A stretch of DNA of 64,000 nucleotides from Pradoshia eiseniae (GCF_002946355.1 NZ_PKOZ01000012.1:1-64000), one strand, 5' to 3'. Positions 1-9,137 are shown, counted from the stretch's first letter. Numbers and translations: made by a program. The notes: generated from the letters alone by a model not told the origin.

Positions 1-82
1 ATAGATCAATGGAGAAGTTTTATTTTCACATCCAATAAACATTGTTTTTAATTTTACACAAGAATATGGACTTGACTCCCTT

Positions 83-250
83 TCCCCACCTTTCATACCC
101 CTTGCATGGGCATAGGGTGGGCTTTCTCTGACGATGACCACCTTTTGTCCACCCTTTCCCCACCCTTCATACCCTTTGCATGGGCATAGGGTGGGCTTTG
201 CCTGGCTTTTCCCACCTTTCATACCCCTTGCCTAGGCATAAGGCAGGCTT
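83..250. repeat. Three copies of a C-rich palindromic repeat
   Basis: Three related copies of about 40 bp lie at 83-125, 157-199 and 211-250. Each has the plan CCCACC - TTCATACCC - TTGC - GGCATA - GGGTGGG, so its ends can pair (CCCACC with GGTGGG). The third copy has diverged (GCCTAGGCATAAGGCAGG). They sit downstream of the VOC gene terminator and stand out as C-rich against AT-rich surroundings. I see no other copy in the window. They could be an extragenic palindromic repeat family or tandem hairpins at the 3' end of a gene lying to the left. Confidence 0.75.
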
Positions 251-265
251 TCTGTTATCCACACT

Positions 266-291
266 AAAAAGAACGCAGAGTTTCTGCGTTC
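266..291 (-). terminator. Terminator of the VOC-family gene
   Basis: On the minus strand GAACGCAGA-AAC-TCTGCGTTC is followed by TTTTT, 29 bp past the stop codon of the VOC gene. Confidence 0.85.
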
Positions 292-319
292 CCATCTATA
301 AACTAGTTAATTAATTCTT

Positions 320-736
320 TTAATTTTGTGCCTGCTTAAACACCGGACTCAGTACGCTCCATACATCAAAAAGATTGCCATCCGGATCAGCAAAAACAAA
401 GTTATTGCCGGCATGTCCCCTGTCTTCTATTTCACCGACAGGCATTTTTCGCCTCTTGAAATCCTCATGAAGGTCAGTAAGCGCTTTCTCTCCATCGACT
501 TCAAAGGTAAGAATGAAGTGTTTTTCTCCTTTTTTATCTACAAAATTCGTCGTTTGCCCTACGTTTGAATGAATTAGAAAGAAGCTATGTCCAGCCAAGT
601 CTACAATAGCTTTTTCTTCATCAAGATGCTTTAATTCTGCCCCTAAATGATTAACATACCATTTTTGTGACCTGTCTACATCTGTTACGGGAATATAGAT
701 AGTACCTATCCTGTTAAGTTTTTCATGCATGCTCAT
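320..736 (-). CDS. VOC family (glyoxalase/dioxygenase fold) protein
   Basis: A 138-residue protein with the betaalphabetabetabeta layout of the vicinal-oxygen-chelate superfamily. It opens with RIGTIYIPVTDVDRSQKWY and ends with FADPDGNLFDVW, the standard last strand of the second half-module. Members bind a divalent metal and act in glyoxalase, dioxygenase or antibiotic-binding roles, and the sequence does not say which. It is a single-gene unit with its own terminator at 266-291. The start at 736 has AAGGGG four bases upstream; the in-frame ATG at 730 is nearly as good. It sits next to the cadCA operon but is separated from it by the cadA terminator, so a link with metals is not implied. Confidence 0.8.
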   Translation of the reverse strand: MSMHEKLNRIGTIYIPVTDVDRSQKWYVNHLGAELKHLDEEKAIVDLAGHSFFLIHSNVGQTTNFVDKKGEKHFILTFEVDGEKALTDLHEDFKRRKMPVGEIEDRGHAGNNFVFADPDGNLFDVWSVLSPVFKQAQN

Positions 737-803
737 TCATCCCCTTTTTCTCTGTTCTACAATAATAATTCGCTATTTCAGGCAAAGATTCCTTCAATTT
801 CAA

Positions 804-834
804 CAAAAAAAAGCGGGCAACCCCACTTTTTTTA
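804..834 (-). terminator. Terminator of cadCA
   Basis: Minus-strand hairpin AGTGGGG-TTG-CCCGCT followed by a run of eight T, starting at the cadA stop codon. Confidence 0.8.
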
Positions 835-2973
835 TTTCTCTTTTATCTTTAATAATCGCATGCTGTTGAGCGTTACAATCAAGGTAGCTCCCATATCGGC
901 AAAGATTGCGATCCAAAGGGTAAGCCAGCCTGGTATAACAAGAATGAGAGCGAATGCCTTAATACCGAGTGAGAAGATAATATTTTGCTTAATAATCTTA
1001 AGGGCTTTTCGGCTCAATTGGATTGTGTAGGGAAGCTTATCAAGATCGTCAGCCATTAAGGCAATATCGGCTGTTTCTAAAGCGGTATCTGTTCCTGCTC
1101 CTCCCATTGCGACACCGACGCTTGCGGCTGCCAAGGCTGGTGCGTCATTCACCCCATCACCAATCATGGCGACATGGTTATATTCTGCTCGCAGTTCTTT
1201 TATATAAGTCAATTTCTGCTCAGGAAGCAAATCAGAACGAACATCTGTTACACCCACCTGCTTTGCGACGGCTTCAGCGGTACGTCTATTATCACCCGTC
1301 AACATGACGGTTTTTTGGATTCCGGCTCGGTGCAGTCGCTTAATCGCCAAGTTGGCCGATTCCCTTATATGATCGGCAACCGCTATTAATAGCAGAACAT
1401 TTTGCTCTGTTGCCAGTACCATCACCGTTTTTCCTTCAGCTTGAAGGACAGAAATCTGGTCATTAATCTCATCTGTGAGCAAATCGGCCTTTAACTCCTT
1501 AAAAAGGCTCGGACTGCCGACATAATAACATTGTTCGTTAATGGTGGCTGAAATTCCCTTCCCAGTAATGGATTGTACATCCTCTGTCTCAATAGAACTC
1601 AGATGAAGCTCTAATTGCTTTGCTTTTTCGACAATCGCTGAGGCAAGCGGATGACCCGAGCCCTTCTCAATAGCTGCCGCCAATGCCAAGGCATCGTTTT
1701 CCGTAATGCCAAATGCAATCAAATCTGTAACCACTGGTTTACCTTCTGTTAGTGTTCCTGTTTTATCAAATGCAACAACCTTTAAATGTCCTGCTTCCTC
1801 TAAATGAATGCCGCCCTTAATGAGGACACCATTTCTCGCCGCATTACCAATCGCTGTTACAACGGCAACCGGTGTTGAAACGACAAGTGCACATGGACAG
1901 CCGACCACTAATGCTGCCAGCCCTTGATATATCCAAGTACTCCAATCCCCATCCAATAGAAGCGGCGGAACAATCATAATCAGGAACGCGACAGCCATGA
2001 TAGCTGGTGTATAGTATTTCGCAAATTTATCCACGAAGGCCTGTGATGGAGCTTTCTCTGCCTGGGCATCCTCAACTAATTGAATAATCTTAGCAATCGT
2101 CGTATCGTCAACGCGTTTCGTGACTTCAATTTCCAATAAACCTTCTTCATTCAATGTCCCGGCATACACCTCATCACCAATGGTTTTTGTTACAGCGATA
2201 CTCTCACCAGTTATGGCCGCTTGATTTAATGATGAACTGCCTTTCCTCACTACCCCATCCATGGCAACCTTCTGCCCTGGTTTGACAATCATTAAGTCAT
2301 GTATCTCTATTTCATCTACCGGTAAGATCATTTCCTCATTTCCTCGTCGAATCAACGCTTCATTTGGTGCAAGATTCATTAATAGCTCAATTGACTGACG
2401 AGCCTTATCCATTGAATAACGCTCAAGCGCTTCACTGAAGGCAAAGAGAATGACGACAATCGCTCCTTCTCTCCATTCCCCTATGAAGGCGGCGCCAATG
2501 ATGGCAATCGTCATTAATGTATTCATATCAAAGGATAGCTTGCTTAGATTCTTCAGACCTGTCCAGAACAAGGAATACCCTCCAACGGCTATCGACAAGA
2601 AAAATCCGGTAGTCGGGATTATATGCCTTTCCCCATATACGACTGATAATACAAGGCTAATGAGAAGAAGAAAGGCAGAGGCATACACCTTCCAATTTTC
2701 TTTTTGTTTCCAAAATGGCACACGCTCAACGCGCTTTTCCTTCTCATTTCTTATTTTTAAATTTTCGAATGCGCCTGCCCGTTCAATCTCATGAATGGTT
2801 GTCTCCCCTTCCACATATATCTTCGAAGCGCCAAAATTAATCTTTGCATCTGTTACGCCTTCTAATTTTTTGACATTATCCTCGAATATTCTTGCACAAT
2901 TGGCACAGCTTAAACCTTCTATACGATAGGTTTTCCCTTCTGGTTCATGCTGTTTCTGCTGAAGTTCAGCCAT
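832..2973 (-). CDS. cadA: Cadmium/zinc-exporting P1B-type ATPase CadA
   Basis: A 713-residue heavy-metal efflux ATPase of the plasma membrane. Order of parts: an N-terminal HMA domain with metal-binding CxxC (GLSCANC, Cys23 and Cys26), the first membrane helices, the actuator loop with TGES, the metal-site helix GCPC near residue 357, the phosphorylation motif DKTGTLTEG near residue 400, and the hinge [10 protein letters not shown] near residue 604. CPC with this HMA type is usual for Cd/Zn/Pb (P1B-2) pumps; Co is possible. Its start overlaps the end of cadC by 8 bp, so the pair is translationally coupled. Expression should follow CadC release from the operators upstream of cadC. Length and motifs are complete, with no sign of decay. 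Confidence 0.94.
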   Translation of the reverse strand: MAELQQKQHEPEGKTYRIEGLSCANCARIFEDNVKKLEGVTDAKINFGASKIYVEGETTIHEIERAGAFENLKIRNEKEKRVERVPFWKQKENWKVYASAFLLLISLVLSVVYGERHIIPTTGFFLSIAVGGYSLFWTGLKNLSKLSFDMNTLMTIAIIGAAFIGEWREGAIVVILFAFSEALERYSMDKARQSIELLMNLAPNEALIRRGNEEMILPVDEIEIHDLMIVKPGQKVAMDGVVRKGSSSLNQAAITGESIAVTKTIGDEVYAGTLNEEGLLEIEVTKRVDDTTIAKIIQLVEDAQAEKAPSQAFVDKFAKYYTPAIMAVAFLIMIVPPLLLDGDWSTWIYQGLAALVVGCPCALVVSTPVAVVTAIGNAARNGVLIKGGIHLEEAGHLKVVAFDKTGTLTEGKPVVTDLIAFGITENDALALAAAIEKGSGHPLASAIVEKAKQLELHLSSIETEDVQSITGKGISATINEQCYYVGSPSLFKELKADLLTDEINDQISVLQAEGKTVMVLATEQNVLLLIAVADHIRESANLAIKRLHRAGIQKTVMLTGDNRRTAEAVAKQVGVTDVRSDLLPEQKLTYIKELRAEYNHVAMIGDGVNDAPALAAASVGVAMGGAGTDTALETADIALMADDLDKLPYTIQLSRKALKIIKQNIIFSLGIKAFALILVIPGWLTLWIAIFADMGATLIVTLNSMRLLKIKEK

Positions 2974-3334
2974 TTTCTTTCACCTCTTTTTTATGAGCAA
3001 GAGCAACCATCATGATTTGCTTGATGTGATCGTCATCTAATGAATAATAGACGAGTTTTTTCTGTTTCCGGTATTTTACGATTCCTTGCTTATAGAGGTT
3101 CCTCAAATGGTGAGATGTATTCGCAACGCTCGCAGCAATAATATTGGAAAGATCGCATACACAAAGCTCTTCCTCACAGCATAGGGCATAGACAATTTTG
3201 GTCCGATTCTCATCAGCTAGAGCCTTAAATAATTGTGTCATATCGCTTAAATTCTCCTGCTGTATTTTCCCCTGTACTTGTCTTACCTTCAGTTCATCTG
3301 AACAATCTATTTCACATATATCTTTCTCGTTCAT
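2966..3334 (-). CDS. cadC: ArsR/SmtB-family metal sensor CadC
   Basis: A winged-helix repressor of 122 residues when read from the ATG at 3334, which has GGGTGA six bases upstream; a TTG six bases further up is less likely. With this start the metal ligands fall where they do in plasmid pI258 CadC: Cys7 and Cys11 in the N-terminal arm, Cys58 and Cys60 in ELCVCDL (the alpha3N Cd/Pb/Zn site), and Asp101, His103, His114 and Glu117 in the last helix (the alpha5 Zn site). The recognition helix is [13 protein letters not shown]. Metal binding should release it from DNA and derepress cadCA. Two operator-like sequences flank its promoter. Confidence 0.93.
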   Translation of the reverse strand: MNEKDICEIDCSDELKVRQVQGKIQQENLSDMTQLFKALADENRTKIVYALCCEEELCVCDLSNIIAASVANTSHHLRNLYKQGIVKYRKQKKLVYYSLDDDHIKQIMMVALAHKKEVKENG

Positions 3335-3351
3335 GAACAATCACCCATTTC

Positions 3352-3415
3352 ATTCAAGCGTTCATTTGATTAATTATATCAATGTTTACCTCATAGATTC
3401 AAACAATTACTTGAG
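3352..3415 (-). promoter_or_regulatory. cadCA promoter with two CadC operator-like sites
   Basis: On the minus strand: -35 TTGAAT (3397-3402), 18-bp spacer, -10 TATAAT (3373-3378). Two related imperfect dyads flank it. CTCAAGTAATTGTTTGAAT (3397-3415) covers the -35 box. AATCAAATGAACGCTTGAAT (3352-3371) lies just downstream of the -10 box, at the likely transcription start. Both match the general plan of the known cad operator, TCAAATAAATATTTGA. Confidence 0.75.
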
Positions 3416-3428
3416 TGAAAATCATAAT

Positions 3429-3459
3429 AAAAAGGATAAGCGAATCTGCTTATCCTTCA
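3429..3459 (-). terminator. Terminator of the acyl-CoA ligase gene
   Basis: Minus-strand AAGGATAAGC-AGATTC-GCTTATCCTT followed by TTTATT, just past the ligase stop codon. Confidence 0.85.
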
Positions 3460-3470
3460 ATCAAGTTTTG

Positions 3471-5036
3471 TTAAAATTGTCCGGCATCTTCAAGCGCCTG
3501 TTTACGAAGCACTTGCTTCAGCACCTTGCCCGATGCATTTCTGGGCAGCTCTTTTGCAAACTCTACTTTCTTTGGTTTCTTATAGGAAGCTAGCTGAATG
3601 CTGCAATAAGCTATCACCTCTTCCTCCGTAAGACTCATGTCCTGTTTTAAGACCACGATGGCCTTAACGCTTTCACCCCAAACCTGATCTGGAATCCCGA
3701 TAACGGCACAATCCATAATTGCTGGATGTCCTTGGAGTACTGCTTCAATTTCAGCCGGATAAATATTTTCCCCTCCGCTGATTAGCATGTCCTTCTTCCG
3801 GTCTATCACATAAATAAAGCCCTCCTCATCCATCCTGACCAGATCGCCGCTATGAAACCACCCGCCTTTAAAGGCTTCCATCGTCGCTGTCTCATTCTTA
3901 TAATATTCCTTCATCACACTTGGTCCGCGATAAACAATTTCACCAATTACACCAATCGGAACATCATTCATTTCCTCATCTACGACCCGCAATTCAACAT
4001 TTAAAGCAGCCCTTCCTACAGAATCTGTCTTTCTAATGGCATCCTCTCCTTTTAAAATTGTGGCTGATGATGCTGTTTCCGTCTGACCGAACGTATCAAT
4101 CAGGAAGGCAGAAGAGAAATGTTTTAGAATCAGCCGTTTTAACTCTAGCGGACAAATCGCACCGCCTGTCGTGCAGCTAGTGACAGAGGACAAATCGAAT
4201 TGTTCGATATTTGAAATCTGGAAAAGGTAGTTCCACATTGTCGGGACGAGCGCCAAGGTGGTAACTCCTTCTTCCTCGATTGTCTTTAGGACGGAAAGAG
4301 GTTGATATTCCTTTTGAATAATCGTTTTACCGCAGACCAGTACGGTCCGAATTAAGATCATAATGCCCGCAATATGGAATAAGGGAACCGTCGCCAGCTG
4401 AACTTGATGTAAGCTTGCTTGGCCCTCCCACATCATATTAAACCCATTCACGCATAAATTCTTATGGGTGAGCACCGCCCCTTTAGGAAGGCCAGTCGTT
4501 CCAGAGGTATAGACAATCATGACAGGGTCATCATCATCGATATTTAGTGGCTGGTACGTCACATCTTGTTCGAAAAGCTGTCTATAAGCCAGGAAGTCCA
4601 TATGCTCAGGAATCTTCCCATTAACGATAATTGTTCGTACTTTAGGCAGTCTCTCCTTCATCTCCCAAACGATGTCAGCATATTCTTCATCAATAAACAG
4701 TATCGCACAGTCAGAATCGTTCAAAATATACTCAAGCTCCATCGCTCCCAAACGAAAATTGACGGGTACTCCGGCATATCCTGACAACGCCACGCCAAAG
4801 AACACCTCTACAATCGCAAGCGAATTCTTCATGATGAATCCAACCTTATCCTCCCGCTTCAGTCCCCTGGCCATTAGCCAGGCAGCCAGATGGCTTGCTC
4901 GCTGGTCAAGCTCTTGGAATGTCCTGGCCTCTGTCTCATACTTAAATGCATCCATGAATGCTGAACGATGGGTTGCGCGTTTCAAAAGCTCTCCCACTAA
5001 GAGCTGTGAAGAAGCGTTCAATGAAGAAGTTGTCAT
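3471..5036 (-). CDS. Class I adenylate-forming enzyme, fatty acyl-CoA synthetase type
   Basis: A 521-residue AMP-dependent ligase. It activates a carboxylic acid with ATP and transfers the acyl-adenylate to CoA. Visible motifs are the P-loop YTSGTTGLPKGA, DTFGQTETAS (A5), GWFHSGD (A7), the hinge DRKKDMLISGGENIYP (A8) and the C-terminal catalytic lysine in ASGKVLK (A10). The reading frame runs up to 5171, but the ATG at 5036 has GGAGGAG at ideal spacing and gives the usual family N-terminus. The acyl-CoA dehydrogenase gene lies upstream on the same strand, so the two probably feed one fatty acid or aromatic acid degradation route. The substrate cannot be told from sequence alone. Confidence 0.88.
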   Translation of the reverse strand: MTTSSLNASSQLLVGELLKRATHRSAFMDAFKYETEARTFQELDQRASHLAAWLMARGLKREDKVGFIMKNSLAIVEVFFGVALSGYAGVPVNFRLGAMELEYILNDSDCAILFIDEEYADIVWEMKERLPKVRTIIVNGKIPEHMDFLAYRQLFEQDVTYQPLNIDDDDPVMIVYTSGTTGLPKGAVLTHKNLCVNGFNMMWEGQASLHQVQLATVPLFHIAGIMILIRTVLVCGKTIIQKEYQPLSVLKTIEEEGVTTLALVPTMWNYLFQISNIEQFDLSSVTSCTTGGAICPLELKRLILKHFSSAFLIDTFGQTETASSATILKGEDAIRKTDSVGRAALNVELRVVDEEMNDVPIGVIGEIVYRGPSVMKEYYKNETATMEAFKGGWFHSGDLVRMDEEGFIYVIDRKKDMLISGGENIYPAEIEAVLQGHPAIMDCAVIGIPDQVWGESVKAIVVLKQDMSLTEEEVIAYCSIQLASYKKPKKVEFAKELPRNASGKVLKQVLRKQALEDAGQF

Positions 5037-5334
5037 GACTCTCTCCTCCAATCTTCTAAATAATTGCATGCACTTTCTCACAATATCTTTCAGTAGTATT
5101 CTTTCGAAAAATATATTCAAAGGCCTTGTATTGTTCACATACATTGCTCTTCCATTAAGCTGCCTCATCAAATGACTGTTATTAAACCATCAGCCCCTTA
5201 AGGCTCTTCTTCCTCGTGGTTGCAGCAGTTTCTTTGATCATAGCAAGGACTAAAAAATAGTAACACCATAGCCTTTTGCCACAGGACCGCATAAGCGCTC
5301 TCTCAACCATTTACGTAGTGAAGCAGCATTATCC
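5037..5334. other. Intergenic region, nothing recognised
   Basis: 298 bp between the acyl-CoA ligase start and the acyl-CoA dehydrogenase stop. I see no terminator-grade hairpin, so readthrough from the dehydrogenase into the ligase is possible. No small ORF with a ribosome binding site was found. Confidence 0.5.
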
Positions 5335-6513
5335 TTACAGACCCATTCTCTTTGCAATGATTACCTTCATGATTTCATTCGTGCCGGCAAAAATAGGAGA
5401 AACCGCGATATCACGATAACGTCGGGCAATCTTATATTCTTCCATGTATCCATATCCGCCATGAAGCTGCATGCATTTCGGCGCATTTCTCCTGGCCATA
5501 TCAGTAATCCACCATTTTGCCATCGACACTTCAGTCTCAATCTGATCTCCATTAATATGCCTATGGATTAATTGATTAAGAAAGGTTCTTCCGAGCTGGA
5601 CTTCTGTTGCTATTTCCGCCAAGATGAATTGTGTGTTCTGGAATTTTGCGATTGGCTTTCCAAACGCCTCTCTCTCCTTCACATAGGAAAGTGTTAATTC
5701 CAGCATGTCTTCAACAGCCACCTGACCGCCAATTGCTGCAAGAAGCCGCTCCTGCTGCAAGTTTTCCATTAAGTATTTAAAGCCTTCTCCTTCGTTACCG
5801 AGCAGATTTTCTGCCGGGACCTTAACGTCCTCAAAGATTAGCTCCGCCGTATCCTGGGCATGCATCCCTACCTTCCTAAGCTTACGGCCGCGAGAGAAAC
5901 CGGGTGTGTCTTTTTCAACAATGATGAGGCTAATGCCTTTATGAGCCGGCTGTACATTTACATCGGTTTTACAAGCAACAATAACGACATCAGCGTGAAT
6001 ACCGTTTGTGATGAACGTTTTCTGCCCATTAATAATATATTCGTCTCCATGCTTCACTGCAGTCGTTTTAATGCCAGCGAGATCCGATCCTGTGCCCGGC
6101 TCGGTCATGGCTATCGCCGTAATGGTTTCTCCGCTAACACATCCAGGCAAGTATTTATTCTTTTGCTTTGCAGTCCCAAACGCTTCAATATAAGGGACCA
6201 TAATTCCGCTATGTGCACCCGGGCCTGCCATGCCACCGCCAATCCTCCCCGTTTCCTCTGACAGGATTGCCGAGAAACCAAAGTCCCCGCCAGCACCCCC
6301 ATACTCCTCACTGACAGATGGGCAAAGAAAACCGCTCTCTCCCATCTTCCGCCAAAATTCTCTTGGAACGAGCCGCTCTTCTTCCCATTGTTCAAAATAG
6401 GGCAGACATTCCTTCTCTAAGAATGTACGCAATGAATCCCGAAACATCACATGCTCTTCCGTATAATAGGGGCGTTCCTTCTTCTGCTTATCAGATATCG
6501 CTGTCTTGGCCAT
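5335..6513 (-). CDS. Acyl-CoA dehydrogenase (FAD-dependent)
   Basis: A 392-residue flavoenzyme of the acyl-CoA dehydrogenase family, which introduces the alpha-beta double bond in acyl-CoA and passes electrons to ETF. Seen: the N-terminal helical domain, the FAD-binding beta-domain with ITAIAMTEPGTGSD and ITNG, and the C-terminal helical domain with QLHGGYGYMEEY and the terminal motif FAGTNEI, whose Glu matches the usual catalytic base position. The ATG at 6513 has GGGAGGAG upstream, so the upstream extension to 6594 is not used. It lies upstream of the acyl-CoA ligase on the same strand, which suggests a small beta-oxidation-like unit. No ETF genes are in view. Confidence 0.9.
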   Translation of the reverse strand: MAKTAISDKQKKERPYYTEEHVMFRDSLRTFLEKECLPYFEQWEEERLVPREFWRKMGESGFLCPSVSEEYGGAGGDFGFSAILSEETGRIGGGMAGPGAHSGIMVPYIEAFGTAKQKNKYLPGCVSGETITAIAMTEPGTGSDLAGIKTTAVKHGDEYIINGQKTFITNGIHADVVIVACKTDVNVQPAHKGISLIIVEKDTPGFSRGRKLRKVGMHAQDTAELIFEDVKVPAENLLGNEGEGFKYLMENLQQERLLAAIGGQVAVEDMLELTLSYVKEREAFGKPIAKFQNTQFILAEIATEVQLGRTFLNQLIHRHINGDQIETEVSMAKWWITDMARRNAPKCMQLHGGYGYMEEYKIARRYRDIAVSPIFAGTNEIMKVIIAKRMGL

Positions 6514-6830
6514 TATTTCTCCTCCCTCTTCTTTAACCCGCCCGTCACACCAGGTGCGACTTTTGTCAATTGGCTCTTGCCTATTAAAGTGCAATAATCA
6601 TGCCAATTCTTAAGCCTCGTATCGAAGAGTGCCTAAACAGCTATATTCCGGATTTCCCTACATTTTCCCATAGGGCTGTCTGCTACTCCCAACACTCTAA
6701 CATCCATTTTTTACATGCCATTGCCATATTGTCTTTCAGGAAAGACTATGACAGTATAAAAGCAGAGAAAATGCAGAGAATGAAGACGGCATTTTATGCC
6801 CTTCTCTCTATACACAACGGAGGAATCATC
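6514..6830. other. Divergent intergenic region
   Basis: 317 bp between the acyl-CoA dehydrogenase and the YjdM-type gene. It must hold both promoters. A TATAAA at about 6755 fits a -10 box for the rightward gene, but I found no clear -35. No classical FadR-type dyad is visible. Confidence 0.4.
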
Positions 6831-7172
6831 ATGGAAAACTTACCAAATTGCCCGAAATGCGGCTCAGAATACACATATGAAGACGGAAGCATGCTTGTAT
6901 GCCCTGTTTGCGCGCACGAATGGACACTAGAATCTGAAACTGAGAACAATGAGGATGTTAAGGTTGTCAAGGATGCGAACGGCAAAATCCTTAATGATGG
7001 CGACACCGTATCTGTTATTAAAGATTTGAAAGTTAAAGGCAGCTCGTCTGTCATCAAAATCGGCACAAAAGTAAAAAACATCCGTTTAGTGGATGGAGAC
7101 CATGATATCGATTGCAAAATCGAAGGCTTTGGCGCAATGAAGCTTAAATCAGAATTTGTAAAGAAAATCTAA
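6831..7172 (+). CDS. YjdM/PhnA-family zinc ribbon protein
   Basis: A 113-residue protein with an N-terminal zinc ribbon (Cys7-x2-Cys10 and Cys24-x2-Cys27: CPKC, CPVC) followed by the small SH3-like PhnA domain with [24 protein letters not shown]. The family was once tied to alkylphosphonate use because of genetic linkage in E. coli, but its biochemical role is unknown, and no phosphonate genes are nearby. The ATG at 6831 has CGGAGGA upstream and starts directly with the zinc ribbon, so the longer frame from 6600 is rejected. It is monocistronic, with a terminator at 7180-7215. Confidence 0.88.
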   Translation: MENLPNCPKCGSEYTYEDGSMLVCPVCAHEWTLESETENNEDVKVVKDANGKILNDGDTVSVIKDLKVKGSSSVIKIGTKVKNIRLVDGDHDIDCKIEGFGAMKLKSEFVKKI

Positions 7173-7179
7173 GTAAGAA

Positions 7180-7215
7180 ACATCTGCCGGATAATTGAAC
7201 GGCAGGTGTTTTTTC
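7180..7215 (+). terminator. Terminator of the YjdM-type gene
   Basis: ACATCTGCCG - 10-base loop - CGGCAGGTGT followed by TTTTT. Confidence 0.88.
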
Positions 7216-7288
7216 ATGTAGGATATTAAAGAAAAGGCTACAGGCTAATCGCCCTACCGGCAGATTCTTCCTTTGAAGGATTTATTAA

Positions 7289-7501
7289 GAGAGGATTTTT
7301 CTATTCCTATATTTATCTAATCAAATCTGTCATAATAACATCATTCTTCCTATAGCGAAAGGGACCCTTCCCAGCTATTTAGTCTATGTGAATGGGCTAA
7401 GTAATGATTTCAGTTTCAAGCTCGCACTGGAGCAATCAGGGAATCTGATTTATGCGCAGCACGCCTCTTATTCCCAATTCTCTCGCTACAATTTCTGCTA
7501 G
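7289..7501 (+). pseudogene. Possible coding remnant without a start
   Basis: A 70-codon open frame with no ATG, GTG or TTG at a useful place and no ribosome binding site. It ends at TAG 7499-7501. Its translation looks protein-like in the second half, for example GTLPSYLVYVNGLSNDFSF and YAQHASYSQFSRYNF. I do not recognise the family. It may be the tail of a decayed gene, or chance. The rest of the 300-bp gap up to 7526 holds nothing I can name. Confidence 0.3.
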
Positions 7502-7526
7502 TACGGCTATCCATCACATATCTGTT

Positions 7527-8129
7527 TTATCCTTTTTTACATGATTTGCTCGGTTGTACATAAAGCTCGGAAACGACAATATCATTTTCTGACATGACAT
7601 AGCCATGGCACTTCATTAGCTGTTCTTCAAGCGTAGCAGGCAAACGGCTTTGATCATAGGCACAAACCAAATATAGACCCTGCTCATTGACCACCATATC
7701 AGCTTCTGCTTCAAACTCTTCCAGAATAGCAACAATTCCTTCCTGCTGTCCCCATTCAACATGTGCCCAAATTCTAAACGAGATTCCTTTATCAAAGAAG
7801 GGCTGCAAGGTTCTCGATAGATGGCCGAAAATGATTTCAGGCTGGAAGCTGCCTGTTGAGACATAGTAATCGAAATTATTAATCATATGAAGAGAGCCCA
7901 TCTGTTCGCTTGTCATTCTTATTTTCAGTTCATCCTTAAGGATATTGATAATTCGCTGGCTTTCTATCAACAAGACATGGTCTCCCTGCTCCAAGGCAGA
8001 ATCAATAAAAGCGATTAAATGACAAATATATGTATCTTGTTCTTTAATATTATAGAAAATATGAACACCTTTCTTTTCTTGAATTATCTTGTTTAGCTTT
8101 GAGAATTTATGTTTTAGCAATTTTATCAC
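7527..8129 (-). CDS. MEDS-domain protein
   Basis: A 200-residue protein made almost wholly of one MEDS (methanogen/methylotroph DcmR sensory) domain. It has the RecA/KaiC-like alternation FIDSALEQGDHVLLIESQRII near residues 40-58, then IRIWAHVEW and VCAYDQSRLPATLEEQLMKCHGY near the end. MEDS domains are thought to sense small ligands or light-derived signals and are often joined to regulators or histidine kinases. Here it stands alone, with no output domain and no kinase beside it. The start is GTG at 8129 with GGGGAA close upstream. The partner and signal are unknown. Confidence 0.7.
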   Translation of the reverse strand: MIKLLKHKFSKLNKIIQEKKGVHIFYNIKEQDTYICHLIAFIDSALEQGDHVLLIESQRIINILKDELKIRMTSEQMGSLHMINNFDYYVSTGSFQPEIIFGHLSRTLQPFFDKGISFRIWAHVEWGQQEGIVAILEEFEAEADMVVNEQGLYLVCAYDQSRLPATLEEQLMKCHGYVMSENDIVVSELYVQPSKSCKKG

Positions 8130-8225
8130 TTCCCCGTATCTAATTGGATATTTCTATAAATATAGTGTAACATTTCCAGTTAGATGATTGGTTTGTTAAA
8201 TTCCAAAAATCAGTCCAAGAGAAAT

Positions 8226-8258
8226 AAAAAGGGGAAATACCCATTGCTGGTATTCCCC
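8226..8258 (-). terminator. Terminator of the first SDR gene
   Basis: Minus-strand GGGGAATACC - AGCAAT - GGGTATTTCCCC followed by TTTTTATTTC. Confidence 0.85.
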
Positions 8259-8286
8259 CTCTACTTAACAAGTTACACGTTCACAA

Positions 8287-9045
8287 TCAATAAGCTGTCC
8301 AGCCGCCATCTACCGTTAAGACCGTTCCGTTTACAAAGCTAGAATCATCTGAGCCAAGGAACAGGGCAGCCTGAGCGATTTCTTCTGGTTTGCCTGCTCT
8401 TGGATTAATCCCCATTCCTGCTTGCATTCTAGATGCACCGAACTTGTCTACATTCATCATGGATGCCTGAATATTGGTCATAACGGCTCCTGGTGCAATA
8501 GCGTTGCAGCGGATGCCTTTTTGAGCATACATATAGCCTGTATTTTTCGTAAGACCGATGACAGCATGCTTGGATGCCGTATAAGCTGCACCGGCTCTTC
8601 CTCCATTAAGACCGCCTGCAGATGCAATATTTACAATGATACCGCTTTCTTTTTCAAGGAAGATTGGCAAGACTTTTCTTGTCATGCGCATGACGCTTGT
8701 TGTATTAACAGCAAAAACCCTTTCCCATCTTTCATCCAAAACATCTCCAGCCGGTTCAAATCCATCCATGATTCCAGCATTGTTGACAAGAACATCAACC
8801 GTTCCATATGCCTCTACTGTTGAATCAACGAGTGCTTGTACATCCTCTTCGACAGCCACATTTGTTTTCATGGCTATGGCTTCCCCGCCTGCCGCTTTGA
8901 TTTCTTCAACCGTTTCATTTGCTCCGTCTAAATTTAAATCAGAAACGACTACTTTCGCACCTTCTTTTGCATACAGCTGGGCAATTTGTTTTCCCATACC
9001 TGATGCAGCACCAGTTACTATTGCTACTTTCCCTTGAAGTTTCAT
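8287..9045 (-). CDS. Short-chain dehydrogenase/reductase (SDR), first copy
   Basis: A 252-residue classical SDR. It has the NAD(P)-binding TGAASGMG, DLN after beta2 (an acidic residue, so NAD is likelier than NADP), NNAG, a catalytic Ser in NIASAGG and YTASK, and the C-terminal VDGGWTAY. Substrate is unknown; annotations such as 3-oxoacyl-ACP reductase or glucose dehydrogenase would be guesses. The ATG at 9045 has AAGGGG about ten bases upstream and begins MKLQGK; a TTG six bases upstream is too close to that site. It is divergent from a TetR regulator that very likely controls it, an arrangement repeated at 17 kb. Confidence 0.88.
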   Translation of the reverse strand: MKLQGKVAIVTGAASGMGKQIAQLYAKEGAKVVVSDLNLDGANETVEEIKAAGGEAIAMKTNVAVEEDVQALVDSTVEAYGTVDVLVNNAGIMDGFEPAGDVLDERWERVFAVNTTSVMRMTRKVLPIFLEKESGIIVNIASAGGLNGGRAGAAYTASKHAVIGLTKNTGYMYAQKGIRCNAIAPGAVMTNIQASMMNVDKFGASRMQAGMGINPRAGKPEEIAQAALFLGSDDSSFVNGTVLTVDGGWTAY

Positions 9046-9107
9046 CGTCAATTTCCCCTTTTCTCATAAGTAAACAAATGTTGAAAAATATACACCTGTC
9101 TCTTTTT

Positions 9108-9137
9108 AGTATAAAATTTTACTGAGTATTCCTCAAT
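9108..9137 (-). promoter_or_regulatory. SDR promoter with candidate TetR operator
   Basis: Minus strand: -35 TTGAGG (9131-9136), 17-bp spacer, -10 TATACT (9108-9113). The imperfect dyad ATTGAG-GAATA-CTCAGT (9121-9137) covers the -35 box and part of the spacer, which is where a repressor would block RNA polymerase. The divergent TetR protein is the obvious candidate to bind it. Confidence 0.6.

Noticed and set aside
1-300. CRISPR-like array at the left edge
   Set aside because: There are only three units, each internally palindromic and variable, with unequal and related spacers and no cas genes.
3198-3593. 131-codon plus-strand frame over cadC and the ligase end
   Set aside because: It runs antisense to cadC, its promoter and a terminator, has no ribosome binding site, and its translation is not protein-like.
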